From: Gigaspora margarita
Taxonomy: Eukaryota > Glomeromycota > Glomeromycetes > Diversisporales > Gigasporaceae
Assembly (NCBI GenBank): GCA_009809945.1
Contig: WTPW01000937.1
Coordinates: 219,561-283,560 of the forward strand
Length of the DNA stretch: 64,000 nucleotides
Direction of reading: 5' to 3'
Under the pieces are notes generated by a model that saw nothing but the letters and a program-made list of their open reading frames with translations, did not search any database and was not told where the DNA came from. A program made the position numbers and the translations under genes. Positions 47,534-59,846 of the stretch are shown in pieces (within the stretch, counting starts at the first letter, position 1; every line of letters starts with the position of its first letter).

Positions 47534-48511
47534 AATGTCTAGCCAAACAACTCCCAACAAAAGCCACCCTCCACAAAAGAAAACCCAAAGTGTACAAGAC
47601 CAACACGTGTATCAGCTGCCTAAGAAAAAAAGAGTCACAAGATTACTTAGCATTCTGTGAAGTTTACAGAATCTTGTAGAAGAGGGTGCGCAATGAGGTC
47701 TGTAGATATGTATTGACAAAGGTAAAAAGAAAAAGAAGACCTCCTGATAGTTGATGAAACAATATGAGAAAAAGCATTCTTTGGAAGTATTACGGAAGAA
47801 AAAGAAAGTAGTCAAGCTGCATTAATTAGAGGATATATTCCAAAGAAGGTTGAGGAGAAAGTCAAACAAGAAATCTGCAGAAAGCCAAAAATGAAAAAGA
47901 AAATTTTATTTCTTCTAGTTCGCAGCTTCTGTAAAGTATTTTACAAATGGATAGGTGCTTTAGATGTGAAGTTTTTAATGAGTGGAAAAAGGCAAATAGA
48001 ATCTCGAGAAAACAGAAGAAAGAAAAGAAAGATAAAAAAAGTACAAAACCCGGAGGAAAAAAAAAAAAAGAGAAGGATACAAAAATAGATAAGGAAAATA
48101 TCCAGCAAGAGCAAGACGAAACTCCAAAGAAAAATAAAGAAGAAGAAAAGAAAAAGAAGGATATTCAGTGCTGCGAAGGACATAATAAAGAACTTTATAA
48201 CTAGCTTCAGTAGGCCAGCTTGGTCATCTTTATTAAAGCCGGTATACAAGAAGGACAAAAATATTAATAGCAAATCAGCTTGACAAGGCTAACAGCCTCC
48301 GTCTGTGGACATTTAAATAACTCTCAGTGAATTGAGGGCTTTAAAAAAAGGGAAACAGCTGTTATGGCAGGTCGCACCTGGGCTTTGTTGAAGTCGAGTG
48401 AGTTTTTATTAGATAGAAGAAAGTTGAAAATATAATGTATTATAAAGTAAACTCAAAGTTGTATGTTTAAATCCTTATAATAAAAGCAGGGCTGCTAGTT
48501 AAAAAAAAAAA
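47534..48511 (+). pseudogene. LINE ORF1/gag fragment with poly-A tail
   Basis: Starts with a readable MSSQTTPNKSHPPQKK-like leader (47534; proline/lysine-rich), then a basic region with a lone zinc-knuckle relic MDRCFRCEVFNEWKKAN (47947-48000) and a very Lys/Glu-rich tail (to 48204), then non-coding sequence ending in an A-run at 48501-48511. Several stops and frame changes. It is a separate, shorter relic, not part of the 39-45 kb element. Minus frames here (47421-47815, 47941-48273) are shadows. Confidence 0.6.
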
Positions 48512-48700
48512 GTTTACTTAGAGCTCACATTTATAATTATTAGTATAATTAGTAAAATTTTGCATACCGCAGAATTTTCTATATTTTTATTAATAAAAAT
48601 ATAAAAAATTCTATATTATAAAATTTTACTAATGAATTATAATTTTGGGCACTAAATAAACTTTCTTAGCATGCAATTATATATTATTTTAGTATGTGTA
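48512..48700. repeat. AT palindrome of the AAGTAAACTTG family
   Basis: TTTACTTAGAGCTC ... TTTTATTAATAAAAATATA ... GGGCACTAAATAAACTTTCTT; same arrangement as 34970-35120. The LINE fragment's A-tail joins it directly, so this palindrome was probably the insertion target. Confidence 0.65.
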
Positions 48701-48954
48701 TTGCTAATATTAACCAGGAGGAAATTTCTCTATTATACGATCTGTATATTGGCCAATGATATTGCAAGATCGATTCTATATAAAATTTTTATAAGTTTAT
48801 TTATTTATTATTAATGATTATAGTAATTTAATTTAGTGTATCAAATTATTATGTTTGTTACATACATAATCACCAACTACTAATACTTTTAAACGCCTTA
48901 TTCTTACCCTAAATTCTAACTACGTACCTATTTACTCTTACTCTAACTCTAAAC

Positions 48955-49601
48955 TAGGGGTTTTAACTGGGTCAGTTCTGATCTAACCCTACTCAGGTCT
49001 GACCCAACCCAGGTTAGGTCAAGTCAGATCAAACGCAAGTCAAGTTAGATCCTGTTTAGAGAAAACCCAAGTAGAGTCAGACCAGGTCAGATTATATACA
49101 ATGATTGCAAGTAGTCACTACATAGTAAAGTCAAAAGTTTACTATATAAATCAATAAAATGCACTTAAGTAAACTTGTTTGGAAGAATAAATGCATATAC
49201 TCTGAAATTTTTATCTAAATTGGAGAAGTTTTTATTATTTGACTTTTAATTTTTACATTTTTCAAATATATTTTTTAAAAAGATTTTAATTTTTTATTGA
49301 AGATAAAATTTAAAAGTCAAATAATAAATATTTCTCCGATTTGGATGAAAATTTTATTGTATATGCATTTTGCTCTCCCAAACAAGTTTACTTAAGCGAG
49401 CATTATCGATTTACATAGTAAAATTTAGACTTTACTATTAACAACTATTATAAACTGGGTTCAACTTGGGTTGGGTTGGATTGGATCAGACCCGGGTCAG
49501 GTTTGATATGAGCGGGTCAGATCTGTGTCAGGTTTTGACCCAAGTGGGTCTGATCTGGGTCAGGCCCAAACCTGACCCAACCCAACCCACTAAGACCCCT
49601 A
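48955..49601. mobile_element. 647-bp hAT-type element, 8-bp TSD
   Basis: Ends TAGGGGTTTTAACTGGGTC and (reverse complement) TAGGGGTCTTAGTGGGTTGG, exact TSD CTCTAAAC (48947-48954, 49602-49609). Subterminal regions reiterate GGGTCAGRTCTGA and CCCAACCCA. A palindromic AT element (49097-49445) with arms AGTCACTACATAGTAAAGTC/GACTTTACTAT... occupies the middle, related to the one at 33920-34310. Confidence 0.9.
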
Positions 49602-49609
49602 CTCTAAAC

Positions 49610-50145
49610 CATATTCCTATTTACCCTTACTTTAACTTCTAATTTGCATCCTAATTTATCTTTACCTACTACTACTGTAACTCTAAAACACATTTCTATT
49701 TACTCTTACCCTAACTTCTAACCTATGTCCCATATACCTAACCCAACTGTTTAGGTATCAACTTGATATTATAATTCTAAAACAACAGTACTAAAGTAAT
49801 GCACTGAATCAGTACACCAATATATGACAATACCAAGTGACGCATTAATTTATGACAAAACCAAACTATTGCACAAACCAAGACATTAATTTAGTAGCAA
49901 TAACTACATACCTACTATAACTCTAAAACACATTCCTATTTACACTTACTCTAATTTCTAATCTATGTCCCCATATACATAACCAACCGTTTGGGTATCA
50001 ACATGATATTATTATCCTAGAATAATAGTACTAAAGCAATGCTTCAAATTAGTGCACCAACATATGACAACACCAAGGGATGTGTCAGTATATGACAAAA
50101 CTAAGCTATTGCACAAACCAAGACATTAATTCAGTGCAACAAATA
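49610..50145 (+). repeat. Tandem repeat, ~241-bp period, about two copies
   Basis: The segments starting at about 49671 and 49912 align (CTCTAAAACACATTYCTATTTAC, CTAATCTATGTCC, TTGCACAAACCAAGACATTAATT) over about 230 bp. A partial earlier copy (48905-48954, 49605-49665) is split by the hAT element. No frame survives. Confidence 0.75.
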
Positions 50146-50689
50146 AAAAAGCAATACAATAACACTAGATGATGCCACCAATATACAAGCGATGATACAT
50201 GGAATCACTATCACTATTATGCAAAACACTACGTTATGGCTCCAAAATACAATAACTCAAAGCGATAGCTCCAATATTCAATGATTCCAAGAAGTAGTGC
50301 AAAGTACAAACAAAGCACTATCTGCTAATAAACAATAGCACTAGCAAATGACAATATGAAAATATCATAAAATACTAGTGACAATATCTAACAGTAATAC
50401 CAACGATGACACCTACAATAATACCAACATATGATGATTTCAAAGAACAACCAGAGTGAGGCATCCAAAATGTTGGTATCAAGAAAGGTATTAAAGAGAA
50501 AGCTACAAAAGAAAAAAATTTATTAGAATGATACAAAAAAAACAATACAGAAGAAAAAAATATGTATCATATAGATCTTATTGTGCATATATTTATATAT
50601 GCAGATCCTGTTGTATAACAGAAGAGGGAATTTTTCTTCTGGTTAAGCATATTAATTCTCTTTTAGTATATAATTATATTTAAATAAGG

Positions 50690-51721
50690 CTATACAAAAA
50701 AAAGTTTTTGGTTTTCATAACATAGGACTGTTTAAACAGACCCAGCTAGCTGTTTTTTTTAAATTTTATATATCAGTCAAGGGACATGTCCAACTGAGTG
50801 CAATTACTTATAGATCAAATGAGTTGACTCACCTAATTTTATATGTAAATTTATGCAAAAAAATTATTTAAATTGAATTTATTTAAAAGTATACATATAA
50901 AAGTCTCTTTAAATTTTAAATATATATTCTTTGGCATTTAATACTCTTTTGTTTAAAGTTTTAGTTCTTAATTTTAAGCAGGGGGCTAAAAATCTTTTAC
51001 TAAAGTTGACCAATTCTTTACTATGCTCTTTAAGTCAAATGAGTAACTCACCCTATATAATAATATGATTGGTCAAAATAATCTTTTGAAAATATGAAAT
51101 ATGCTATTAAATAAAGGCTTCTTTTGCCCTAATTGAAAGTTAAAGAAGAGGTTCTTCTGATTCTAATAGTTCAAAATTGGTTTGGTGGATTCCAAGATAC
51201 TTGAAATCAAAGAAAAGAACATAAAGATCTGCAAATTCACTATTACACAAAGTATAATACTTTGAATAACAGTAAATTTGCAGATCTTTATTATAGAGTG
51301 AGTCACTTATTTGACTTAAAAAACTTAGTAAAGAATTGGTCATCTTTAATGGAAGATTTCAGCTTCCTGCTTAAAATTAAGAACTAAAACTTTAAACAAA
51401 AAAGTATTAAATGCCAAAGAATATATATATTTAAAATTTAAAGAGACTTTTATATGTATACTTTTAAATAAATTCAATTTAAATGATTTTTGTATAAATT
51501 TACATATAAAATTGGATGAGTCAACTCAATTGATCCATAAGTAATACATTCTAAGCCATTACATGTGGACATGTCCCTTGATGATATAAAATTTTATAAA
51601 TTTTTTTAAATTTTTTTTTAAAACCCATCTGGTTATTAAAATATATAAAAAAATTTTTTTACAATTTTCAAAAATTTTGACCCAAACAGGTTATGAAAAC
51701 CAAAAAAGTTTTTTTATATAG
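50690..51721. mobile_element. 1.03-kb foldback with ~400-bp arms
   Basis: Outer ends CTATACAAAAAAAAGTTTTTG and (reverse complement) CTATATAAAAAAACTTTTTTG, both followed by GGTTTTCATAAC. The inverted match continues through GGGACATGTCC, CTTTAAATTTTAAATATATA, TTAATTTTAAGCAGG and ACCAATTCTTTACT, leaving a spacer of about 240 bp (51060-51295). The frame 51140-51343 (minus) lies in the spacer and arm and has no recognisable motif. Spacer sequence resembles 46040-46160. Confidence 0.8.
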
Positions 51722-51964
51722 TTTAAGTTTATTTAGAGTCAAAAATTATAATCTATTAGTAAAATTTTGATAATTAAATTTGACCAATTAGAATCGTCTT
51801 ATGTGAGGAGTACTTTTATAGTAAATGAATATTAAGTACTATTTGTTATAGCTCTAATGTTAACAATTTAGTTAGATGTTTATTATATAGCTAACTTGAG
51901 TTGGTAACAGTTTACTAACATTTTCAAATATTATATATACTAATTTAGTTTGATAATTAAATAG

Positions 51965-52220
51965 TAGGGTTCCTCAAATTCAAATCAAATCAAATATTGG
52001 GTCAATTTGAATTTGATCAAATCAAATTGACCCTGATTTGAATTTGATTTGAATTTGAATTTTTAATAGTAATTTTCAAATCAAATCAAATATTTGTCAA
52101 ATCAAATCAAATTTGGCCAGATTTGAATTTGATCAAATCAAATAGAGTCAAATTTGAATTTGAATTTGATCAAATATTTGATTCAAATATTTGAAGTTCA
52201 AATCAAATTGCAGAACCCTA
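51965..52220. mobile_element. 256-bp hAT MITE made of TCAAATT, near-perfect TSD
   Basis: Ends TAGGGTTCCTC and (reverse complement) TAGGGTTCTGC; flanks TTAAATAG and TTAACTAG match at seven of eight bases. The interior is almost exclusively AATTTGAATTTGAT/ATCAAATCAAATT. Confidence 0.82.
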
Positions 52221-52259
52221 TTAACTAGGTAGCTGTTATATGTACCCAAATTAGTTATT

Positions 52260-52640
52260 CATACCCAAAAAATTTAAACTTTTTGCAACTTTAAGGAATG
52301 ATATCTTTGCAAGTACCAAATAAAATTTAATAATTTTTTTATTTAATTCTACTAATATATAGAATTAAAATAAAAAAGATTTATTAAATTTTATTAGGTG
52401 GTTGTAGAGATAACTTTGCTCAAAGTTAAAAAAAATTTTAAACACATATTAAAACAACAAATATAAAAAAGTTTTTAAACTTTAAATAAAGATATATTAG
52501 CAAATATTTAACAAATTTGTTAAATTTTTTATTTTAATTTTGAAGATATGTAGAATCTAAAGAAAAGAATCATCAACTTTGATTAAGTGGTTGTCAAGCT
52601 ATCTTGGCCCAAAGTTTGAAAATTTTTAAAATATCTATCA
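52260..52640. repeat. AT repeat with CAAAGATATCTTTGC motif
   Basis: Reiterates AACTTTGAGCAAAGATATCTTG followed by an ACYATYTAATCAAATTTG block in both orientations. The same material fills 55190-56240 and the centre of the 35338-35590 MITE. No frame. Confidence 0.6.
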
Positions 52641-52839
52641 AAATAAAGTGCCAAAATTTTTTAAAACTTTGAGCAAAGTTAGAGGCATGCTATAAATCAT
52701 GTAATATTTTTTACTTAGCAGCTATCCCATTTATATTATATAATCACTCTATCTCAATTCTGATTGGTTAATATAATGACTAATTTTTTATAATATATTA
52801 TACAAATATAGATAATATTAAATAGCTTGTGATCTACTA

Positions 52840-54620
52840 GTCCATTTTGAATGATTTTACTACCAAAATAATTGTCTCAATGAGATGATTCTAACAAATC
52901 CAAAATTATCAAAATCAAATTACAGGGTTACAGGATTGTTAAGGGCCATGTTATTAATCACCTGATTATTTTTTATTAGAGGCCTACTCCCCTTCCTCCC
53001 CTCCTTAATATAAATTTGATCAGGTTCCTATATATAATTTTATCATTTTTTACCCCTCTCTCCCCTAAAAAATTATCTGATTTTTGATACTTCCCTAAGG
53101 TTTTGTATTCTAGAATAGCATGTCACAATATCCAATTGGTTTCAATTTTTTTTGAACATATGTCCAATTGAAAATGGAAATATGTTCAAAAAAATTGAAA
53201 CCAATTGAATATAATAATATGGCATTTCTGTTTGTATTGTTTTAAATATATTTTAAAATAGGAGGTTGCTAAATATCGCAGGTTGCGATATCACAATTTA
53301 ATATGAGTAACCAATTAGATCACAGGATCTTGTGTAACAAAATAAACAAAAAATTAGAAAAATTACAAAAAAATTAAAAATTTCAAATATTTTGAAATTT
53401 CATTATGTAAACTACTTTCGGGCTTCTAATTAAACGTTTTTAGCACTTAATTTTATATATATATACCCTCTAACCCAAACCTTAATACTAGTTTGAACCC
53501 TAACCCTAACTAATAAAAATTTAAAATTTTTTTTAAATATTAACCTGCAATATCGCAACCTATTAAATTTAACAAAATCTTTAAAATAAATTTTAAGACA
53601 TAAGGTAAGTGTGGGGAATCTATCATAAGTCATGATCTGTAAGTCCAAACTAGACAATTTTTATACCATTCGAATCGTCTTATCAAGATGATTTGAATGG
53701 TACAAAAATTATTTGATTTCAATTACTAGGACATAATATATTGGTATTCAAATGTTGTAAATCAATTTTTTTAAAAAAACAATATTTTAATACTAATATT
53801 CGATGATACAGTGATCAAAATCAAATGATTTTTGTACTATTCAAACTGTCTCACTGCGATAATTTGAATGGTATAAAAATTGCTTAGTTTGAACCAACTA
53901 ATCATAACTTATGATAAATTCACCACATTACCCACATTCGCTACAATACACATATCCAATTTTGTATAACATATTATTGTAAATAACTTGTGATTCTGCA
54001 ATCTAAATTGAACAATTTTGATACTATTCAATTTGTCTTATTGAGATGAATTGAATGGTACCAAAATTATTCAATTTGGACTAATAGAACCCAAGTTATA
54101 CCAAAAATTTTCTTTAACTTCGCCACAATACCCACACTTACCTTATATAAAATAAACCAAAATCTTAGTGATCTTGTAACCCTGTAGTTGGATTTTGATA
54201 ATTTTGGGCTTGTTAGAATTATCTCATTGAGATGATCATTTTATAATAAAATTATCCAAAGTGGACTAGTAGATCAAAAGTTACTTAATATTAAATAATA
54301 TATATATTTAATATATATATTATTTAATATTAAGAAACCTTTAATCTACTAGTTTGTTTTGGACAATTTTACTACCAAAATGAGCATCTAAATGAGATGA
54401 TTCTAACAAGCCCAAAATTATCAAAAACCAATCATATAATTATAAGATCACTAAGGTTAGTTTTATTTATATATGTCAAAATTAATTTTAAGACATTTAT
54501 AAAATAATACAAAACCTTAACAATTTCGTAACCCTGTAATTTGATTTTGATGTTTTTGGGCTTGTTAGAATCATCTCATTGAGATAATCATTTTGGCAAT
54601 AAATTATCCAAAAATGGATC
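52840..54620. repeat. Array of ~60-bp GTCTCATTGAGAC hairpins
   Basis: At least seven inverted units built on TTTTGGTACCATTCGAATC / GTCTCANTGAGAC / GATTCGAATGGTACCAAAA: about 52846-52910, 53654-53711, 53824-53881, 54010-54070, 54190-54260, 54350-54425 and 54540-54615. They are separated by 120-250 bp that often hold GTAACCCTGTARTTTGATTTTGAT. The same hairpin occurs twice in the 38157-38692 MITE. A possible Harbinger-like remnant (TTAAGGG...CCCTAAG) is at 52936-53098. Confidence 0.72.
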
Positions 54621-54657
54621 AGTAGATCACAAGTTATTTAATATTAAATAATATATA

Positions 54658-54827
54658 GTCAGACCTTTCTAAATGCTACCTCTCTAAATGCAATACCTCT
54701 CTAAATGCAACCTTAAATTCTGGCCCAAATATATTTCTAACCTCTATTAATGCAATTTTTTTTATTGTTCTCTAAATGCAAAACATCAAAAGTTTGGCCC
54801 AACGACTTGCATTTAGGGGTCTGACTG
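54658..54827 (-). mobile_element. Pogo-like MITE, nearly full copy
   Basis: AGTCAGACCTTTCTAAATGC ... GGGGTCTGACTG in TA-rich DNA; first C missing. Reverse orientation. Confidence 0.82.
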
Positions 54828-54874
54828 TATATATTATATATATTATATACTATATATAATTAATATATTATATA

Positions 54875-55085
54875 TAGAAAAAACTTATTTATAACAACCT
54901 TTACACACTTATTTGTAACAGCCCATAAGGCCACATTAATATTAAAACAGGGTTAGGTTGGTTTAAAATTAAGATTAATACAGAATTGTGAGAGAATCAT
55001 TTTTTTTAGAAGTGCAATAGGTATTGTCTTAGTAATATTTGGAGTTAGAAATAAAGGTTGTTACAAATAGACCCATTCTTACATA
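54875..55085. mobile_element. Possible MITE with TAACAACCTTTA ends
   Basis: Left TTATTTATAACAACCTTTA and right (reverse complement) CTATTTGTAACAACCTTTATT form imperfect ends around non-coding DNA. TSD not clear. Confidence 0.45.
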
Positions 55086-55189
55086 TATATTATATATAGA
55101 TGTAATTATCTCTCTAACCATGTATTCATGATAAAAATTGAGAAATAAATAGCATGCCCCTTATTTTTGCAATTATATAACCAAATCTG

Positions 55190-56240
55190 ATAAACATTTC
55201 TTTAATTTTGCTAAAAAAATTCATCAAATTTGACTAGACAGTTGTCAAAATATCTTTGCTCAAAGTTTTGAACAATTTTAAAATATCTATTAAAATAAGC
55301 TGCACCTAAATTTTTTTAAAAATTTGAGTGAAGATATCTCTGCAACTATTTAACCAAATTCAGTGAACTTTTTATATTTTAATTCAATAAATCTGTAGAA
55401 TTAAAATAAAAAAAGTCATTGAATTTAGTTAGATAGTTGCAAAGATATCTTTGCTCAAATTTTAAAAAATTTTGGTGCAGCTTTATTTTAATAAATATTT
55501 TAAAATTTTTAAAACTTTGGGCAAAGATATCTTGACAACCATCTAATCAAATTTGATAAATCTTTTTTTTTTAATTTTATATACAGTTAGACCCCCTAAA
55601 TGCAAGTTGTTGAACCAAACTTTTGATATCTTGCATTTAGAGAACAATAAGAAAAATTGCATTTATAGAGGTTAGAAATATATTTGGGCCAGAATTTAAA
55701 GTTGCATTTAGAGAGGTGTTGTATTTAGTGAAGTTGCATTTAGAGAGGTCTGACTATATTTGTAGAATTAAACCAAAAAAGTTCATCAGATTTGGCTATA
55801 AAGTTGCAGAGATACCTTCACTCAAAGTTTTAAAAAATTTTGGCATAGCTTTATTTTGATAGACAATTTAAAAATTTTCCAAACTTTGAAAAAAAATAAC
55901 TTGACAACTGCTTAATCAAATTTAATAATCCTTTTTTTTCTTTTGATTCTACATATCTTCAGAATTAAAATAAAAAAAAACTTATCAAATTTGGTAAGAT
56001 GTTTGCAAATATACCTTTATTTATATTTTAGAAACATTTTTATATTTGTTGTTTTAATACACATTTCAAAATTTTTTTTACAACTTTGAGCAAAGTTGTA
56101 TATATAACCATCTAAAAAAATTTAATAAATATTTTTTTATTTTAATTTTATATATTAGTTGAATCAAAATAAAAAATTTATTAAATTTTATTAGGTACTT
56201 GCAAAGATATCTTCCTTCAAAGTTGCAAAAAGTTTAAATT
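55190..56240. repeat. AT repeat with CAAAGATATCTTTGC motif, long block
   Basis: A long run of the units described at 52260-52640, in alternating orientation, split by a pogo-like MITE at 55584-55755. No frame. Confidence 0.6.
55584..55755 (+). mobile_element. Pogo-like MITE, full copy
   Basis: CAGTTAGACCCCCTAAATGC ... AGAGAGGTCTGACT, TA-flanked, about 172 bp; right end lacks the last two bases like two copies in the 24-kb nest. Confidence 0.82.
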
Positions 56241-57069
56241 TTTTGGGGTATAAATAACAAATTTGGGTATATATAATAGCTATCTAAATTTAAAAGCATT
56301 ATATAAAGTTTATATATATATAATTAGTATTTTCACAGGGTATATATTTTATTACTTGCAATAATTTTTTTATATACACTTTTTGTATTTAATTTATTAT
56401 TATCTAATTGTAAAAAACAGAATGCATAAAAGATACTTCTTGAATGCTTATATGCATTGAAAAAAATTTTATTATAAAATTTTTGTGCTCATTATATCTA
56501 AAGGTGTTATATATATTCAAATCTTCAAGGTTGGCTTATTGCAGTTTTTAATTCTAAAAACTTATAAGATATCTAATAATGTTAAAATTGTATTTAAGCA
56601 ATATGTATTACTTGAGAATCTTATAGTAGATATAGGTTTCATTTATTGTTTTATATTTTCTTGATTTATGCAAAACCTTAATACAAAATTAAAGACTTTA
56701 TATACTAAAAAAGATTTATATTGACTATTAGTCAATTTGCTATTATAATATTTGAAAAGCATTTTTTAAATGTATTATAAATAAAAATTGATAATATTGA
56801 GATTTAGTTATTAGATAGAGTTTTTGCAAAAGATAAAAAAGCAAAATAATAAAATAATAAAAATTTTTATTTATCTTAACAATTTATTATAATAATATAA
56901 AATATGGAACTGAATTTAAAATCAACTTGATATTAAATTTATATTCATCAAATTTAGAATTAATATAAGTTGCTTTTAAGTCTCATACCAACTTTGGTTG
57001 CATTTAGAATTCTGCTTCAATATAAGTAAATTCTAAATCTACAATAATCCTAGTAAATGTTATATATAC

Positions 57070-57185
57070 CTAGAGATGCATCAGTCCTGCATAAGACCAG
57101 TCTTTAAATAGTCCTCATTTCATTATATGGTCCCATTAGTCCCAGTACTGGACTGGTCCTAATATGGTCACATGATGCATATATA
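57070..57185. repeat. GGTCC-reiterated MITE-like segment
   Basis: GATGCATCAGTCC at the left and GGTCACATGATGCAT at the right are inverted; the interior repeats CCAGTCY/GGTCCYA. TSD not identified. Confidence 0.5.
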
Positions 57186-57627
57186 TATTTTATATATATA
57201 TAATATCATAGCAGTATGCACTTCTCATACTATCAACTTTTTTAATAATAACCTTTCTATAATATATTATAAGTATAAAGTTTTTGAATTTCATATAAGT
57301 TCAGTATAAGTAAAGTTGTGGTTTCTTAGAAAATATAGCTTTTACAGCCAGAACCAATAGTTCATTATAGAAAAAGTTGGCTAAATATACTGTTGCTATA
57401 TACTATCTACACTATGTATGAACCAAGACTAAAAGGTAGCATAATATTACTCTTTTGCATAGGTAATATTTTTTAAAAAATATTGATGGGCTAAGCTTTA
57501 AGGATTACTGTATTACTGCAAAATAACAATCATGAGCATTATTTCAAAAATTGTATCCCCTAAAAATAGTATACTGGGATTCAAAATAACACTCATGTGT
57601 GTCCCAAAATAGCACGCACCTTATATA

Positions 57628-57740
57628 CAGTGAAACCTCTCTAAGTGCACCCTCTATAAGTGCACACCCTCTCTAAATGCACATTAAATACTAGTATAAA
57701 TGCACTTTTCATATTGTTTTCTAAGTGCACGTTGTTAAAA
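57628..57740 (-). mobile_element. Diverged pogo-like MITE, truncated
   Basis: CAGTGAAACCTCTCTAAGTG, then reiterated AAGTGCACCCTCT and ATTGTTTTCTAAGTGCAC: the architecture of the CAGTCAGACC family with TGCAC in place of TGCAA. The right end is lost after about 57740. Confidence 0.65.
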
Positions 57741-58147
57741 TCTAGTACCAAAAGTGTAATAGTATACCATATAAATGAATATATAACATGTAAAAAAAAT
57801 TATGATTGCTTTGAAATAGCGCACATGCACATACTCAAAATAGTGCACAGGTGATCAAAATATAGTGCAGGTGCACATTATTTTATGCCATTACAGTAAC
57901 AGCTTTTTTAACAACTTTTTTTTTCTAGAATTAGGGTTTCAGTTAAAAATGCATATAAGTTAGCTTTGTTATTTGAATTATATCAATATTTTTGAGAAAG
58001 TTTGGACTACTATACAATGCTAGTATAAGTTGTTTGGTAATAGAATTGAGTTCTTGAATTATATCTATTTTGGCTGACTATAAATGGCTCTTACTTACTT
58101 ATTAATAGTATCATTTCATTTTTCTTAAAGGTATTTACTAATTTATA

Positions 58148-58820
58148 CAGTACTGAACAGCAAAATACATCCACTTTTTATTAATAAAAACTTTAAATTA
58201 TTATAACATTTTAAAACAAGTTAAATCAAAAAACCCTTTGACAAATTGATAGATTTTTTGCTAAACTACATTTCTGTCAAAGAATTTTTTATTTCTATAG
58301 GTTTCTGAAAATAAGCTACCTCCAAAAGAAGCTACCCCCCAGAGTTTCAAAAAAATTTTTAAAAATTTTTAAAGAAATCGTTAACAGTTGCTATATATAA
58401 AACTTTTTTTACTAAGTAACTTCAAAAGTGCAATTAAGTAAAATTGTTCAGAATAACGAAATACATCTACATTAAAAATTTCATAGCATTTAGACAACTT
58501 TTTTTAGTATGTTTTTCAATTTTTCAAAAAATTTACAATCTGAAAATAAGCTACCCCACATTTTTGTGTAACTTTTTGGCCAAAAAGGATAGCTTATTTT
58601 TAGATAAATATAGTATTTTTTGTTTTAAAGAAGTTATTAAAAGTTAAAGTTTATAATAATTTAAAAATTGCTATTTAATATAAAAAAAAGAAAATATACA
58701 TGTTTAATTAACTAATTAGAATCAATTACGTCAAAATTAGCCAATCAGAATTGATTATATAAGCAGCAAAAATTGGTGCTCTATATGAATAGAGTGGATG
58801 TTTTATGCTGTCTGGTACTG
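58148..58820. mobile_element. CAGTACTG MITE, enlarged copy
   Basis: Ends CAGTACTGAACAGCAAAATA and (reverse complement) CAGTACCAGACAGCATAAAA, TA on both sides (58146-58147, 58821-58822). The left 150 bp and right 120 bp match the 13476-13827 element. An unrelated inverted segment with TGAAAATAAGCTACC at both ends (58305-58600) is inserted. Confidence 0.82.
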
Positions 58821-58822
58821 TA

Positions 58823-59846
58823 TGAATTTATACTATAGTAATTTAAAATATATAAAGCTACAGAAAGTTAATTCTTTGTTTTATATTATTTGGATTTCCA
58901 AATCCTAAACAATGTTTAGATTATTTTTTTTAAAATCTACAGTACTTAATATAAATCAGAATATGAGTTGACAATTAAATTTTTTTCTATTATAATTCCA
59001 GAAAAATAAGGTATCTATCAGGTTATACTAGATTAATTTATGAAAAAAATTAATAGCAAAAATAGAGTAACTGGCACAATAGGCTTAAAAAAAAAATTAA
59101 AATTGAAAAAATATGGGTTAGTAGGTATGCAAAACAAAAATTAAATTTGTATAATGAAGTTAAATTATGTAATACAGTATTAAAATATTCTAAATAAATG
59201 TTTGAATATATACAGTTATAATATAGTAAAATTTTATTAAATCAAGTTAAAAATCAAATAAAAGTAATCAATTTAATAATTAGCATTTAAGGTTATTTTA
59301 GACCACCTGTTCACTAATTAACAATTTTCAACAATTTCTTTTCATATCTTACTAAAATCATTGATTTCCCAGATTAATATTCATATTGAAAGGGATTTAT
59401 ATATGAACAAATATTGTATAATTTTTTATATAACAATTTAAAAATTATTCAATCAGTAGTTAACAATTAAGTAATGAATATTGCACAATTTTTTGAACTA
59501 ATCCTGATATAATTTATTAAAAGTAACTCAGTTTAATAGAAAGAAAAAAGGAAATGCATTTAGGTGCTTTAGTAAAAAAAAATAAATATATACATTAGAT
59601 AGTGAAAATGTGTAAATTTTTATTTTTTTGGTTTATTTTAATTTGAAATCAAGCATATTTATTAAACTATTTTTTTTATTATTTAATACTTATATAATTA
59701 AATACATTATGCACATATTATATTGACTTCTATATTACTTTGTTATAATTTATTAATCAAGTTATAATAACTGTTTTGCTTCTTTTAATCTTTGATTGTA
59801 ATTTGTAAAAACCTTTTTTTTACTACTAAACTGCATTTCTAAAAGC
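58823..59846. other. AT-rich, no gene; hAT 5' flank
   Basis: Very AT-rich with no frame. It may include the left end of the hAT element that follows, but no inverted terminus was recognised. Confidence 0.35.

Noticed and set aside
47941-48273. 110-codon minus-strand hydrophobic frame
   Set aside because: Antisense shadow of the Lys/Glu-rich LINE ORF1 tail.
53490-53515. Telomere-like CCCTAACCCTAA
   Set aside because: Only two units, internal to AT-rich repeats.
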